Shown here: positions 27,896-36,847 of the stretch, in pieces
How the letters are laid out: each line of letters opens with the position of its first letter
Numbering within the stretch: position 1 is the stretch's first letter
DNA from: Lachnospiraceae bacterium
GTDB lineage: Bacteria > Bacillota > Clostridia > Lachnospirales > Lachnospiraceae
Length of the DNA: 64,000 nucleotides
Assembly: GCA_030523275.1 (NCBI GenBank)
Contig: JAUNIX010000002.1
Span: 62,001 to 126,000, forward strand
Direction of reading: 5' to 3'
Notes under the pieces: model-generated
The model's database searches: none
What the model saw: the letters and a program-made list of their open reading frames with translations, nothing else
What the model was told of the DNA's origin: nothing
Made by a program: the position numbers and the translations under genes

Positions 27896-28591
27896 TTAAC
27901 AAAGTTTCATCATTTCAGATTTTAATCTGCGAATAATCTTTTTTTCTAATCTGGAAATATAGGACTGCGAAATACCCAGAAGATCTGCCACTTCTTTCTG
28001 GGTCATCTCCTGTCCTTCTTTATGATTTAAGCCAAAGCGAAGTTCAATAATCGTTTTTTCTCTCTCTGTTAAAATCTCCATTGCCTTTTGTAAAAGTTTA
28101 CGATCGACTTCATTTTCTAGATCACGATAAATAATATCTTCATCTGTCCCCAGAATATCGGAAAGTAATAATTCATTGCCATCCCAATCGACATTCAATG
28201 GTTCATCAATAGAAACTTCCATTCTTGTTTTATTATTTCTTCGCAAATACATAAGAATTTCATTTTCAATACAACGTGAAGCATATGTAGCTAATTTAAT
28301 TTTACGTTCTGGATTAAACGTATTGATTGCTTTGATCAGTCCAATCGTACCAATAGAAATCAAATCCTCCACGCCAATCCCCGTATTATCAAATTTTTTT
28401 GCAATATAGACAACCAGTCTCAAATTCCTTTCAATCAACATCGACTTTGCAGTTCCAGCATCATCTCCACTTAATTGACGAATCATTTCTTCTTCCTGTA
28501 ACGCGTCAAGTGGAGTCGGCAATATCTCAGAACCACCAATATAATGGATTTCTCCTCTTTTTCCCTGTTTCATTCTAAATTTCAGCATCAT
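27896..28591 (-). CDS. sigE: RNA polymerase sporulation sigma factor E (pro-form)
   Basis: A 231-residue mother-cell sigma factor. The core [40 protein letters not shown] and [25 protein letters not shown] is nearly that of Bacillus SigE. The pro-sequence before HYIGGSE is only about 15 residues, against about 27 in Bacillus subtilis. It is probably cleaved by SpoIIGA, encoded 13 bases upstream. The ATG follows GGAGGG. Confidence 0.96.
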   Translation of the reverse strand: MMLKFRMKQGKRGEIHYIGGSEILPTPLDALQEEEMIRQLSGDDAGTAKSMLIERNLRLVVYIAKKFDNTGIGVEDLISIGTIGLIKAINTFNPERKIKLATYASRCIENEILMYLRRNNKTRMEVSIDEPLNVDWDGNELLLSDILGTDEDIIYRDLENEVDRKLLQKAMEILTEREKTIIELRFGLNHKEGQEMTQKEVADLLGISQSYISRLEKKIIRRLKSEMMKLC

Positions 28592-28604
28592 ATATGATTC
28601 CCTC

Positions 28605-29324
28605 CTAACAAAAAATATCCCGATGGAGAATCATTTGATATTTTCCATCGTTTGACAATGGCTGATGAACAACTCCAATATATGGTCGTTTCATTGTCAG
28701 ATTTTGTTCTGAAATAATAAATGCTTCAATTTGAATTGCAAAAAGTAATCCCTGTTCTTCTCCTACGGAAGAAAACGGTACAATCTGTGGTTTCTCAAGT
28801 TCATTCCAATCTAAGATTGGTTCAATACTTTTATAAGAAACCAAAGATACCGGCTTCCTGCTTTCAGGTATATATAATTGATTCCCTGTATCATACAAAG
28901 CCGTTAACTGAATTTTTTTTCCATGATTTTGGCAGTATACCGTATAAAAATTTGATTTTTGCCTATACTTTAAGTAGAGCATGGTAAGAAACAATCCTAT
29001 AACCGCAAGTATTTCTCCATACCGCGGAAAAATAATCCATAGTCCACCAGCAAATATCGTTACGAGCAAACCTATTACCAAAAATTTTAAATGGCGAAAT
29101 AAAAACAGGAATATGATTCCTAAAATCATCAAAAACATCATACGCCAGTTTGACCACTTAAGTGCTGCAAACGAGCAAACTGTCATAGCAAGTATAGAAA
29201 CAAACCATTGGAATTTTGACAGATGATACCCGGTAATCTGTGCAGTAATGAATATGAAATATCCATTCCAGAGTAGCAAAAGAAACACAAAAATATCTCC
29301 GTAAACTACAATCGTTTGATTCAT
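28605..29324 (-). CDS. spoIIGA: Pro-sigma E processing protease SpoIIGA
   Basis: About 239 residues: five hydrophobic segments in the first 118, then a cytosolic aspartic protease domain with the active site in [10 protein letters not shown] (Asp145). It cleaves the pro-sequence of SigE in the mother cell after a forespore signal. The ATG at 29324 is 7 bases after GGAGG. It lies downstream of ftsZ and is separated by the ftsZ terminator, so it needs its own promoter. Confidence 0.92.
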   Translation of the reverse strand: MNQTIVVYGDIFVFLLLLWNGYFIFITAQITGYHLSKFQWFVSILAMTVCSFAALKWSNWRMMFLMILGIIFLFLFRHLKFLVIGLLVTIFAGGLWIIFPRYGEILAVIGLFLTMLYLKYRQKSNFYTVYCQNHGKKIQLTALYDTGNQLYIPESRKPVSLVSYKSIEPILDWNELEKPQIVPFSSVGEEQGLLFAIQIEAFIISEQNLTMKRPYIGVVHQPLSNDGKYQMILHRDIFC

Positions 29325-29355
29325 CTTTGCCCCTCCATTTATTATTTCGCTTTTC

Positions 29356-29388
29356 ATTATAAAAAAAAATATGCATATTCTTTGTCAC
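29356..29388 (-). promoter_or_regulatory. Candidate spoIIGA promoter with long spacer
   Basis: GTGACA (29388-29383) and TATAAT (29361-29356) with 21 bases between them. The Bacillus subtilis spoIIG promoter is known for a 22-base spacer and Spo0A dependence. A Spo0A-box-like TTTGTCACA overlaps the -35 on the plus strand. The -35 also falls inside the ftsZ terminator. Confidence 0.4.
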
Positions 29389-29415
29389 ATTATGTGTGAA
29401 AAGAATGTGCATATT
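29369..29415 (-). terminator. Terminator after ftsZ
   Basis: A long imperfect stem (AATATGCA, ATTCTTT and CACA paired across the loop) followed on the minus strand by eight or nine T's. Confidence 0.8.
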
Positions 29416-29448
29416 CTCCCTTTTCTTTCTATATTCGATATGTCGCGA

Positions 29449-30603
29449 CTATCTTCTGCGATTCTTTAAAAAGTCTGGAATATCAATGACATCGTCATTG
29501 TATGTCGCATTACCAAATCTACGATTTTCTCTTTTTGGTTCCTCAACCACAGATTCCTGTGATGCGCTTCCAACAGGCTGTCCACCATAAGATGGCTCCT
29601 GTTTAGCAACAGGTTGTTCTACTTGTTTTTCTACAGGTGCAGATTTAGAATCACGAATTCCCGTTGCAATGATTGTAATACTGATCTGTTCGTCAGGAAT
29701 ATCACTCTCAACATTACCAAAAATAATATTGGCTCCTTCACCAGCAACTTCTGTCAGATATGAAATCGCATCATAAACTTCCTGAATTCCTACATCACCA
29801 GAGAAGTTAACGATAATATCAGTCGCGCCACTGACAGTTGTCTCAAGTAATGGACTTTCCATAGCGGTTTTGATTGCCTGAATTGCTCTATCATCTCCGT
29901 CTGAATCTGCAAGTCCAATTCCAATATGCGCAATTCCTTTATCACGCATAACTGTCTGAACATCTGCAAAGTCAAGGTTAATCAGTCCCGGTTTATAAAT
30001 CAAGTCTGTAATTCCCTGAACACCCTGCTGTAATACTTCATCTGCTTTCTTTAATGCTGCTGGAATTGAAGTTTTCTTATCACAAATCTGAAGGAGTTTA
30101 TCGTTTGGAATGATAATTAAAGTATCTACATTTTCCTTTAAACGTTCAATACCAGATGTAGCATTGTTCATACGAGGTCTTCCTTCAAACATAAACGGTT
30201 TTGTAACAACTCCGACTGTCAAAATCCCCATGCTTTTTGTAATCTCAGCTACTACAGGTGCTGCACCGGTTCCAGTACCGCCACCCATACCACAGGTAAC
30301 AAATACCATATCGGCATCTTTTACTAATTCCATGATCTCATCACGGTTCTCTTCAATCGCCTGCTGACCGATTTCAGGTCGTGCTCCTGCACCAAGACCT
30401 TTTGTCAATTTTTCACCAATCTGAACTTTGGTTGCTGCTTTACAAGAACTAAGTGCCTGTTTATCTGTATTAATTCCAACTAATTCAACGCCTTGAATAT
30501 TCTCATCAATCATACGGTTGACAGCGTTATTGCCCGCTCCGCCAACTCCAATAACTAATATTTTCGCTTGTGTTCTATCTTCATTTGGCATAATTTCAAC
30601 CAC
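29449..30603 (-). CDS. ftsZ: Cell division protein FtsZ
   Basis: About 384 residues. The GTP-binding motif [15 protein letters not shown] and the N-terminal [16 protein letters not shown] are present. The variable linker ends in [12 protein letters not shown], the conserved tail that binds division partners. The start is GTG at 30603, 7 bases after AGGAGG; this gives [10 protein letters not shown], similar to other clostridial FtsZ. It is the last dcw gene here. ftsA is not next to it. Confidence 0.97.
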   Translation of the reverse strand: MVEIMPNEDRTQAKILVIGVGGAGNNAVNRMIDENIQGVELVGINTDKQALSSCKAATKVQIGEKLTKGLGAGARPEIGQQAIEENRDEIMELVKDADMVFVTCGMGGGTGTGAAPVVAEITKSMGILTVGVVTKPFMFEGRPRMNNATSGIERLKENVDTLIIIPNDKLLQICDKKTSIPAALKKADEVLQQGVQGITDLIYKPGLINLDFADVQTVMRDKGIAHIGIGLADSDGDDRAIQAIKTAMESPLLETTVSGATDIIVNFSGDVGIQEVYDAISYLTEVAGEGANIIFGNVESDIPDEQISITIIATGIRDSKSAPVEKQVEQPVAKQEPSYGGQPVGSASQESVVEEPKRENRRFGNATYNDDVIDIPDFLKNRRR

Positions 30604-30685
30604 AATACTTCCTCCTAGTCTGGACCAACCCATTTTTACTAAATATACTAATTACTATTTTATAATATTTCAGAAAAATCCACAA

Positions 30686-31474
30686 CTACTTTTTCACACG
30701 AAATGTAATTATTTTGTGTTCTTCCGTATACTGCCCCATTTGCACTGTGCCCTTCTTATCTTTGACACTTTCTAATACATTTGGCAGAACAGATAGTTTT
30801 GCGTCTAATCCTGTTCCTTTTCCTAGATTTACGTCGATTTCAGCTTTTTTCAGAATGATATCTCCATCTTCTTTAAACTGAATTTCATCAATCGTTAATT
30901 CATTTTCTGTAATCAATGTTGTAATTTTAATTATTTTATCAAAATACCCCTTTTTCTTGACCGGAAGTTTCTCTGAAATCATAATATTGTCATAGGAAAG
31001 TCCGGTTACGAGTGGAACATCCGGCAATCTTTTGTCCATCACTTCCAATGCATAACCATCTTTATCAAAATAAACATATTTGCCAGCATACAAAATACAG
31101 CCTGCTCGCAAATTTTCATGTACGACTACTGTAATATTATTGCGGTTCTGTATTTTTATATCAATCCCTTCCACAAACGGCATTGTACGAATCGGATATA
31201 TATAATTGCGTACTTTTAAAAATACAGAATTAGGAATATAATAGTCTTTTTTAACGGCTGACATAATTTCATTCTCTGTATAATATTTCGTACCCTCAAC
31301 ACGAATATTTTTAATCGGACATGCAACCCAAATACTTCCAATACCAATCACAACAATCGTAACCAGTATCAGAAAAATCATTTTAAATGGAAAAGGCTTC
31401 CTTTCCTTCTTTGGTTCTGTTCTCAATTTAAATTCAATTACATTATCATTTTTTTGATTTTCCGTATAACCCAT
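30686..31474 (-). CDS. ftsQ: Cell division protein FtsQ/DivIB
   Basis: About 262 residues: basic cytoplasmic tail, one membrane segment (about 32-52: MIFLILVTIVVIGIGSIWV), then a POTRA domain (IKNIRVEGTKYYTENEI) and the FtsQ beta domain. It stabilises the FtsL-FtsB part of the divisome. The ATG at 31474 follows GAGG by 6 bases. It lies between ftsW (18 bases) and ftsZ. Confidence 0.9.
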   Translation of the reverse strand: MGYTENQKNDNVIEFKLRTEPKKERKPFPFKMIFLILVTIVVIGIGSIWVACPIKNIRVEGTKYYTENEIMSAVKKDYYIPNSVFLKVRNYIYPIRTMPFVEGIDIKIQNRNNITVVVHENLRAGCILYAGKYVYFDKDGYALEVMDKRLPDVPLVTGLSYDNIMISEKLPVKKKGYFDKIIKITTLITENELTIDEIQFKEDGDIILKKAEIDVNLGKGTGLDAKLSVLPNVLESVKDKKGTVQMGQYTEEHKIITFRVKK

Positions 31475-31492
31475 ATTTATCCTCGTCACTTA

Positions 31493-32590
31493 TTATGTTC
31501 TTATCTGTCTGGATATAGAAAGTACCAATCCCATTTCAATTAACAACGCCATTAGTGAGGAACCACCATAACTAATAAATGGAAGTGGGATTCCTGTTGG
31601 TGGAAACAAATTTGTTACAACACCAATGTTGATCAAAGTCTGAATCCCCAAGTGAACCGCCACGCCAATAGCGATCAAAGAACCAAATAAATCTGGGGCA
31701 TTCATTGCGACAATTAAAATCCTCCAAATCAGCACTAAGAACATTGCAATGATTGCAAAAGCTCCAAACAATCCCAATTCTTCACAAATAATAGAAAAAA
31801 TCATATCATTATGAGATTCTGGTATAAATCCCATTTTTTGCATACTTTGACCAAGTCCTTTGCCAAAAATCCCTCCAGATCCAATCGCATACAACGCCTG
31901 CATTGTCTGCAGACCTTTTTCATGATTTTCCGGATGCAGCCAAATATCAATACGCTCCATTCGATAACTCGGGCCAAATTGAATATATAAGATTCCTGCT
32001 GCGAGAACTCCTGCTGCAAGCCCGATCAGTTGTTTTGAACGTGGACTAATCACAAAAATTAAAATTCCTGTAATTGCACATAATACAATTGCTGTACTCA
32101 AATTTTCTACAATAACCAGACCGATGATTGGAACACAGCACACGATCCATTTCATTATATCCCAAAACGAACGCAATTTATGAGAGTTTACAGATAACTG
32201 ATATGCCAGAAATAGAATGAGGCATACCTTCGCAAATTCTGAAGGCTGTATCTGAATTCCCATAATTGAAATCCAACGTTTCGAACCTTTTGTAACAACT
32301 CCCAGTGCCAATACTAATATCAAACTACAAAATGATAAGCCATAGAAAGCATACGCACATGCTTTTCTATTTAGAATCCGGTAATCCAATCTGGTGATGA
32401 GCATCATCATGATCAAACTACCGACTGCAATGCCTGCCTGTCTAAACAACCAGTGTGTCGTAACACCATATCTTACAGAACTTGTATAGGCACTGGTACT
32501 GTAAATCATAACCAGACCAAATCCAACTAAAAATAACACCACAAATAACAACGGATAATCAAAATATCTTCTGGTTCTTTTATTTGCCAA
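31493..32590 (-). CDS. ftsW: SEDS-family peptidoglycan polymerase FtsW
   Basis: A 365-residue protein with about ten membrane segments. SEDS marks: KGSKRWISIMGIQIQPSEFAKV, LHPENHEKG, ESHNDMIFSIICEELG and the end PPTGIPLPFISYGGSS. It polymerises septal glycan strands with a class B PBP. The only fitting start is TTG at 32590, after GAGGTG. The sporulation paralogue SpoVE is closely related; position in the dcw cluster favours FtsW or a dual role. Confidence 0.92.
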   Translation of the reverse strand: MANKRTRRYFDYPLLFVVLFLVGFGLVMIYSTSAYTSSVRYGVTTHWLFRQAGIAVGSLIMMMLITRLDYRILNRKACAYAFYGLSFCSLILVLALGVVTKGSKRWISIMGIQIQPSEFAKVCLILFLAYQLSVNSHKLRSFWDIMKWIVCCVPIIGLVIVENLSTAIVLCAITGILIFVISPRSKQLIGLAAGVLAAGILYIQFGPSYRMERIDIWLHPENHEKGLQTMQALYAIGSGGIFGKGLGQSMQKMGFIPESHNDMIFSIICEELGLFGAFAIIAMFLVLIWRILIVAMNAPDLFGSLIAIGVAVHLGIQTLINIGVVTNLFPPTGIPLPFISYGGSSLMALLIEMGLVLSISRQIRT

Positions 32591-32610
32591 ATTGCTTCAC
32601 CTCTTTATTC

Positions 32611-33963
32611 TTATGAAAGGCTGTGCACAAGTTCTTTAAACTGGTCCCCTCGCACTTCATAATTTTTAAACATTCCCCAACTTGCACATGCCGGCGATAA
32701 TAAAACGGCATCTCCGTTCGATGCATGATCTGCAGCATACATAACCGCTTCCTCCAAAGATTCTACCATTACAATCTGTTCAAATCCATGCTCTCTAGCC
32801 GTCTGTGCAATTTTTTCTGCTGTCTGACCTAAAAGAATCAATTCTTTTACTTTGCCATCAAACGCATCAATCCATTCATCATATGTGGATTTTTTATCAT
32901 ATCCACCACCAATCAAATAGGTTGGTCGATTCATCGCCTGAATTCCTTTTATCGCAGCATCCGGATTTGTTCCCTTTGAATCATTATAATAAGCAACACC
33001 ATTTATCTCTGCTACATATTCAATACGATGTGCCACACCTTTGAATTTACGGATACCTTCTAAAATTGCTTCCGGCTTTATGCCCATAAAATAAGAAATG
33101 CCGATTGCAGCAAGGATATTTTCATGATTGTGACCACCTAACAAGTTGATATCATCCATCGTACAGATGACTTTCGTCTCTCCATTCCAAGAAATAACAA
33201 ATGCATCTCCATCGAGATAAACACCCTGATCTAATTTTTCAAGACGACTAAAGAATACTGGCGTTGCATGAATTCTATCTGCCATTGCCTTTGTGGTAAC
33301 ATCATCATAATTTAATACACAAAACTGTTCCTGTGTCTGATTCATGGCAATTTTCAGTTTTGTATCTGCATAACATTCTACGGTTCCATGACGATCCAAA
33401 TGATCCGGTGTAATATTCAAGACAGCACTTACTTTTGGACAGAAACTTTCAATTGTCTCTAACTGAAAGCTGCTGATTTCCGCAACAATCATACTTTCTT
33501 CTTTTGTGTCAAGCGCTACATTTGTATATGGAATACCAATATTTCCAACCACAAAAATAGATTCGCACTGACAAGCGACAATCTCGCCAACTAAAGCAGT
33601 GGTCGTTGTCTTACCATTTGTACCGGTAATTGCTGCAATCTCTCCTTTTGAAAAATAGTATGCAAGCTCAATTTCACTCCAAACAGGAATTCCTGCTGTG
33701 CTAAATTTTTGTACAAATGGTGCATTGACGGATATACCAGGACTTAAGACCATCATATCAAATCCTTTTACAATGTCATCTGTCAGCTCTCCCAGAATCA
33801 CTTCCACGGGATTGCCAACTCTTTCTTTAATTTCATCTTTTTCTAATTTATCATTACCATCATACAGTACTGTTTCGATTCCTGATGCTGTAAGTAGTTT
33901 TGCGGCGCCAATACCACTTATTCCTGTTCCAGCAACAAGTACTCTTTTGCCTTCTAAATTCAT
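32611..33963 (-). CDS. murD: UDP-N-acetylmuramoylalanine-D-glutamate ligase
   Basis: A 450-residue Mur ligase that adds D-Glu to UDP-MurNAc-L-Ala with ATP. The P-loop AAITGTNGKTTTT lies near residue 115, LNITPDHLDRHG and the C-terminal NDSKGTNPDAA block follow. Length is normal. The ATG follows AAGGAG. It lies between mraY and ftsW, a standard dcw order. Confidence 0.97.
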   Translation of the reverse strand: MNLEGKRVLVAGTGISGIGAAKLLTASGIETVLYDGNDKLEKDEIKERVGNPVEVILGELTDDIVKGFDMMVLSPGISVNAPFVQKFSTAGIPVWSEIELAYYFSKGEIAAITGTNGKTTTTALVGEIVACQCESIFVVGNIGIPYTNVALDTKEESMIVAEISSFQLETIESFCPKVSAVLNITPDHLDRHGTVECYADTKLKIAMNQTQEQFCVLNYDDVTTKAMADRIHATPVFFSRLEKLDQGVYLDGDAFVISWNGETKVICTMDDINLLGGHNHENILAAIGISYFMGIKPEAILEGIRKFKGVAHRIEYVAEINGVAYYNDSKGTNPDAAIKGIQAMNRPTYLIGGGYDKKSTYDEWIDAFDGKVKELILLGQTAEKIAQTAREHGFEQIVMVESLEEAVMYAADHASNGDAVLLSPACASWGMFKNYEVRGDQFKELVHSLS

Positions 33964-34038
33964 CGTCTTTCTCCTTTTAAGTTTCCTAATTGCTCTAAAT
34001 GAACTGAAAAACCATCCTATATCGTATTTAAACAGTTA

Positions 34039-34995
34039 CTAAATTGCAATAAAACCAACCATACATAGTACAGCAGTTGCAATTGCAAAAATTGCTACTA
34101 CCTTTGTCTCAGGCCATCCGGATAATTCAAAATGATGATGGATCGGTGCCATCTTAAATACACGTTTTCCTGTCGTCTTGAATGATACAACCTGAATGAT
34201 AACCGATACCACTTCTAATAAATAGATAAATGCAACAATCGGAATAAACAATGGCATCTGTAATACAATGGCTGTTGATGCTACAAATCCACCCAATGCT
34301 AAAGAACCAGTATCACCCATGAAGACTCTTGCCGGATACACATTAAACACAAGAAATCCGAGTAACGCACCAATCGCAGCCCCTGTCACAGGTTCGATTC
34401 CTGCGTTCGTTGCAATCGCAACAACCGTAAAAAAGGTCGCGATCAATACTGTAACACTAGATGCGAGACCATCCAAACCATCTGTAAAGTTTGCCCCATT
34501 TACTGTTCCCAATACAATCACAAACAATGCTGGTATATATAAAATACCAAACTCAAGATATTTTCCACCAGAGAATGGAATTAACATCGTAGTATCCATT
34601 CCTGCATAATTTAAAATATAAAATGCAAAAATTGCTGTCACGATAATCTGACCTAACATTTTTTGCCATGCACGCAGACCAAGATTTCGCTTCATAACAA
34701 CTTTGATATAGTCATCAATAAATCCAATCAATCCAAAACCGACAGTGACAAATAAGATCGGAATAATGTTCGGATATTTTTTTACATAAATCAAAGAACC
34801 GACAATAATACCGAGTAAGATGATCAGTCCTCCCATCGTCGGTGTACCTGACTTTTTCAAGTGAGATTCCGGACCCTCATCACGAATAAACTGACCAAAT
34901 TTTAATTTCTGTAAATATTTAATCACTGTAGGACTTAAGATTAAACATACAAAAAATGCAACTAATACTGGAATTACAATATCATTTCTTATCAT
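34039..34995 (-). CDS. mraY: Phospho-N-acetylmuramoyl-pentapeptide-transferase
   Basis: About 318 residues and ten membrane segments. MraY motifs: HLKKSGTPTMGG, FGLIGFIDDYIKV (catalytic aspartates), NGANFTDGLDGLA and MAPIHHHFEL. It makes lipid I on the inner face of the membrane. The ATG at 34995 follows AGAGGTG; a longer frame to 35019 has no better site. Confidence 0.97.
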   Translation of the reverse strand: MIRNDIVIPVLVAFFVCLILSPTVIKYLQKLKFGQFIRDEGPESHLKKSGTPTMGGLIILLGIIVGSLIYVKKYPNIIPILFVTVGFGLIGFIDDYIKVVMKRNLGLRAWQKMLGQIIVTAIFAFYILNYAGMDTTMLIPFSGGKYLEFGILYIPALFVIVLGTVNGANFTDGLDGLASSVTVLIATFFTVVAIATNAGIEPVTGAAIGALLGFLVFNVYPARVFMGDTGSLALGGFVASTAIVLQMPLFIPIVAFIYLLEVVSVIIQVVSFKTTGKRVFKMAPIHHHFELSGWPETKVVAIFAIATAVLCMVGFIAI

Positions 34996-35087
34996 TTTTA
35001 CACCTCTTTTGTTTATCAATACGCGTTTTTATTTTTTCGCTGTTTACTACCTTAACTTCATAATTATATATGCTTTTATTCACAGAA

Positions 35088-36788
35088 TCAAGAGTCAAAG
35101 CTTTGTTTCATCCCCAAATATGGCAAAATATTTTCAAACAATTCTTTTACTGCCGGAGCTGCAATACTTCCTCCATAATATGTTCCCTCTGGTTCATCGA
35201 TCATAAGCAATGCCATGACAGTTGGTTTTTCTGCACTTGCAAATCCAAGAAAAGAAGAAATATACTTCCCTGTTCCACGTGGTAATTTCTCACTGGTAGC
35301 TGTTTTTCCACCAATTCGATATCCTTCAATTTTCGCTTTTTTCCCAGAACCTTCTGACACAACTGCCTCTAAAATATCCCGCATCATAGCAGAGGTTTCA
35401 CTAGAAATTGCATTCTTTGTCTTTTTATACTCCAAAACCTGATCATCTGCTTTCATGCCTAAGTGTGGGGTAACTAACGTCCCGCCATTGACTACTGCAC
35501 TGGCTGCCCGCAAAAGCTGTAACGGGGTAATCTGAAATGACTGCCCAAAGGACATCGTCGCAAGTTCTACGGCTCCTATATTTTTTAATTGATGCATGAT
35601 TGAATTTGCCTCCCCAGGCACATCAATTCCGGTCTTTTCAAACAAACCGAGCTTTTTATAATATTCATACATTGTCTCCTTACCAACTCTTGCCGCAACA
35701 TCCATAAAGACCGGGTTGCAGGAATTCATAACTCCTTCACGAAAGGTTTCCGTACCATGACCACCCGCTTTATGGCAGCGAATTCTTCGGTCCTCCACAA
35801 TCCGAAAACCAGGGCAGGAAAATGTATCCGTTTCTTTTACAGCACCTGATTCCAAACCTGCGGTCGCTGTTACAATCTTAAATGTCGAACCTGGTTCATA
35901 AGTATCACTGACACACCAGTTTCTCCACATTTTATTTAGTTCCTCCTGCTTTTTTCCAGCATCCGTCACATTAGAATCCTGGATTTTGTATGGCTCATTC
36001 AAATTAAATTCCGGGACATTCACCATTGCTAAAATTTCTCCATTTTGCGGATTCATAATGACCATCGAAGTCCTATTTGCCTTTTTTGCCTCTTTTACTT
36101 TTTCACATATTTGCTGCGCATATTTTTGAATCTGCACATCAATCGTTAAATACAGATTCTTCCCGGCAATCGGTTCATCTCTTTCTTCTTCCGCATTTTC
36201 TATTTCCTTCCCCTTTCCATCTGTCATCGTTAAAATGGAACCATTTTTCCCTTTTAATACTTTTTCATATGTAACCTCTAATCCAATAATTCCCTGATTA
36301 TCAGAACCAGTAAATCCTAAAACGGTAGAAGCTAATTCATTGTATGGATAATAACGTTTATAATCTTCATCGACCATCACTCCGCCCAATTTCAAATCTC
36401 GGATTTCATTTGCCAGTTCTTTGGGTACATTACTTTTAATCTTTTCTCGCGCTGATATGGTTTCAACCTTTTTGCGGATTTCATTTTCTGGTATCGATAA
36501 AATATCCGATAGCTTCTGGATGACTTTCTCTGGTTCCGTAATCTGACTATGGATGACAGAAATAGAACAGACCGCTTTATTGCCCGCTAAAACAATTCCA
36601 TTGCGATCATAAACAATCCCTCTCGGTGCTTTAATTTCTCTTTCTCTCTGATGCAGATCTTTGGCAAGCTTCGTGTACTTTTCTGACTGGAAAATCATGA
36701 TATACACCAATCTCCCACCAACCAAAACCACCAATAACAGGATTAAAAAGACCACAAATAACAATCTTCTTTTTTGAACAGTCCTCAT
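35088..36788 (-). CDS. Class B penicillin-binding protein (FtsI/SpoVD-like), KTA variant
   Basis: A 566-residue transpeptidase with one N-terminal membrane anchor (about 9-31) and a dimerisation domain. Active-site motifs are S301-TFK, SCN (356-358) and K495-TAT where KTG is usual. No PASTA domains. It cross-links septal peptidoglycan with a SEDS partner. It follows another class B PBP by 59 bases; a hairpin that includes its ribosome binding site fills the gap. Whether it or its neighbour is FtsI or SpoVD cannot be told here. Confidence 0.88.
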   Translation of the reverse strand: MRTVQKRRLLFVVFLILLLVVLVGGRLVYIMIFQSEKYTKLAKDLHQREREIKAPRGIVYDRNGIVLAGNKAVCSISVIHSQITEPEKVIQKLSDILSIPENEIRKKVETISAREKIKSNVPKELANEIRDLKLGGVMVDEDYKRYYPYNELASTVLGFTGSDNQGIIGLEVTYEKVLKGKNGSILTMTDGKGKEIENAEEERDEPIAGKNLYLTIDVQIQKYAQQICEKVKEAKKANRTSMVIMNPQNGEILAMVNVPEFNLNEPYKIQDSNVTDAGKKQEELNKMWRNWCVSDTYEPGSTFKIVTATAGLESGAVKETDTFSCPGFRIVEDRRIRCHKAGGHGTETFREGVMNSCNPVFMDVAARVGKETMYEYYKKLGLFEKTGIDVPGEANSIMHQLKNIGAVELATMSFGQSFQITPLQLLRAASAVVNGGTLVTPHLGMKADDQVLEYKKTKNAISSETSAMMRDILEAVVSEGSGKKAKIEGYRIGGKTATSEKLPRGTGKYISSFLGFASAEKPTVMALLMIDEPEGTYYGGSIAAPAVKELFENILPYLGMKQSFDS

Positions 36789-36839
36789 AAAAACACCCTA
36801 TCTTAGTTTTATTATAATGTATTATTTCTAAGATAGGGT
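36789..36839 (-). promoter_or_regulatory. Hairpin covering the ribosome binding site between tandem PBP genes
   Basis: A perfect 12-bp stem (36795-36806 with 36828-36839, 21-base AT-rich loop) starts 8 bases after one PBP stop. Its 3' strand carries AGGGT, the likely ribosome binding site of the next gene, and is followed directly by GTTTTT and the ATG. It may act as an attenuating terminator or block translation. Confidence 0.6.
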
Positions 36840-36847
36840 TATGATTG

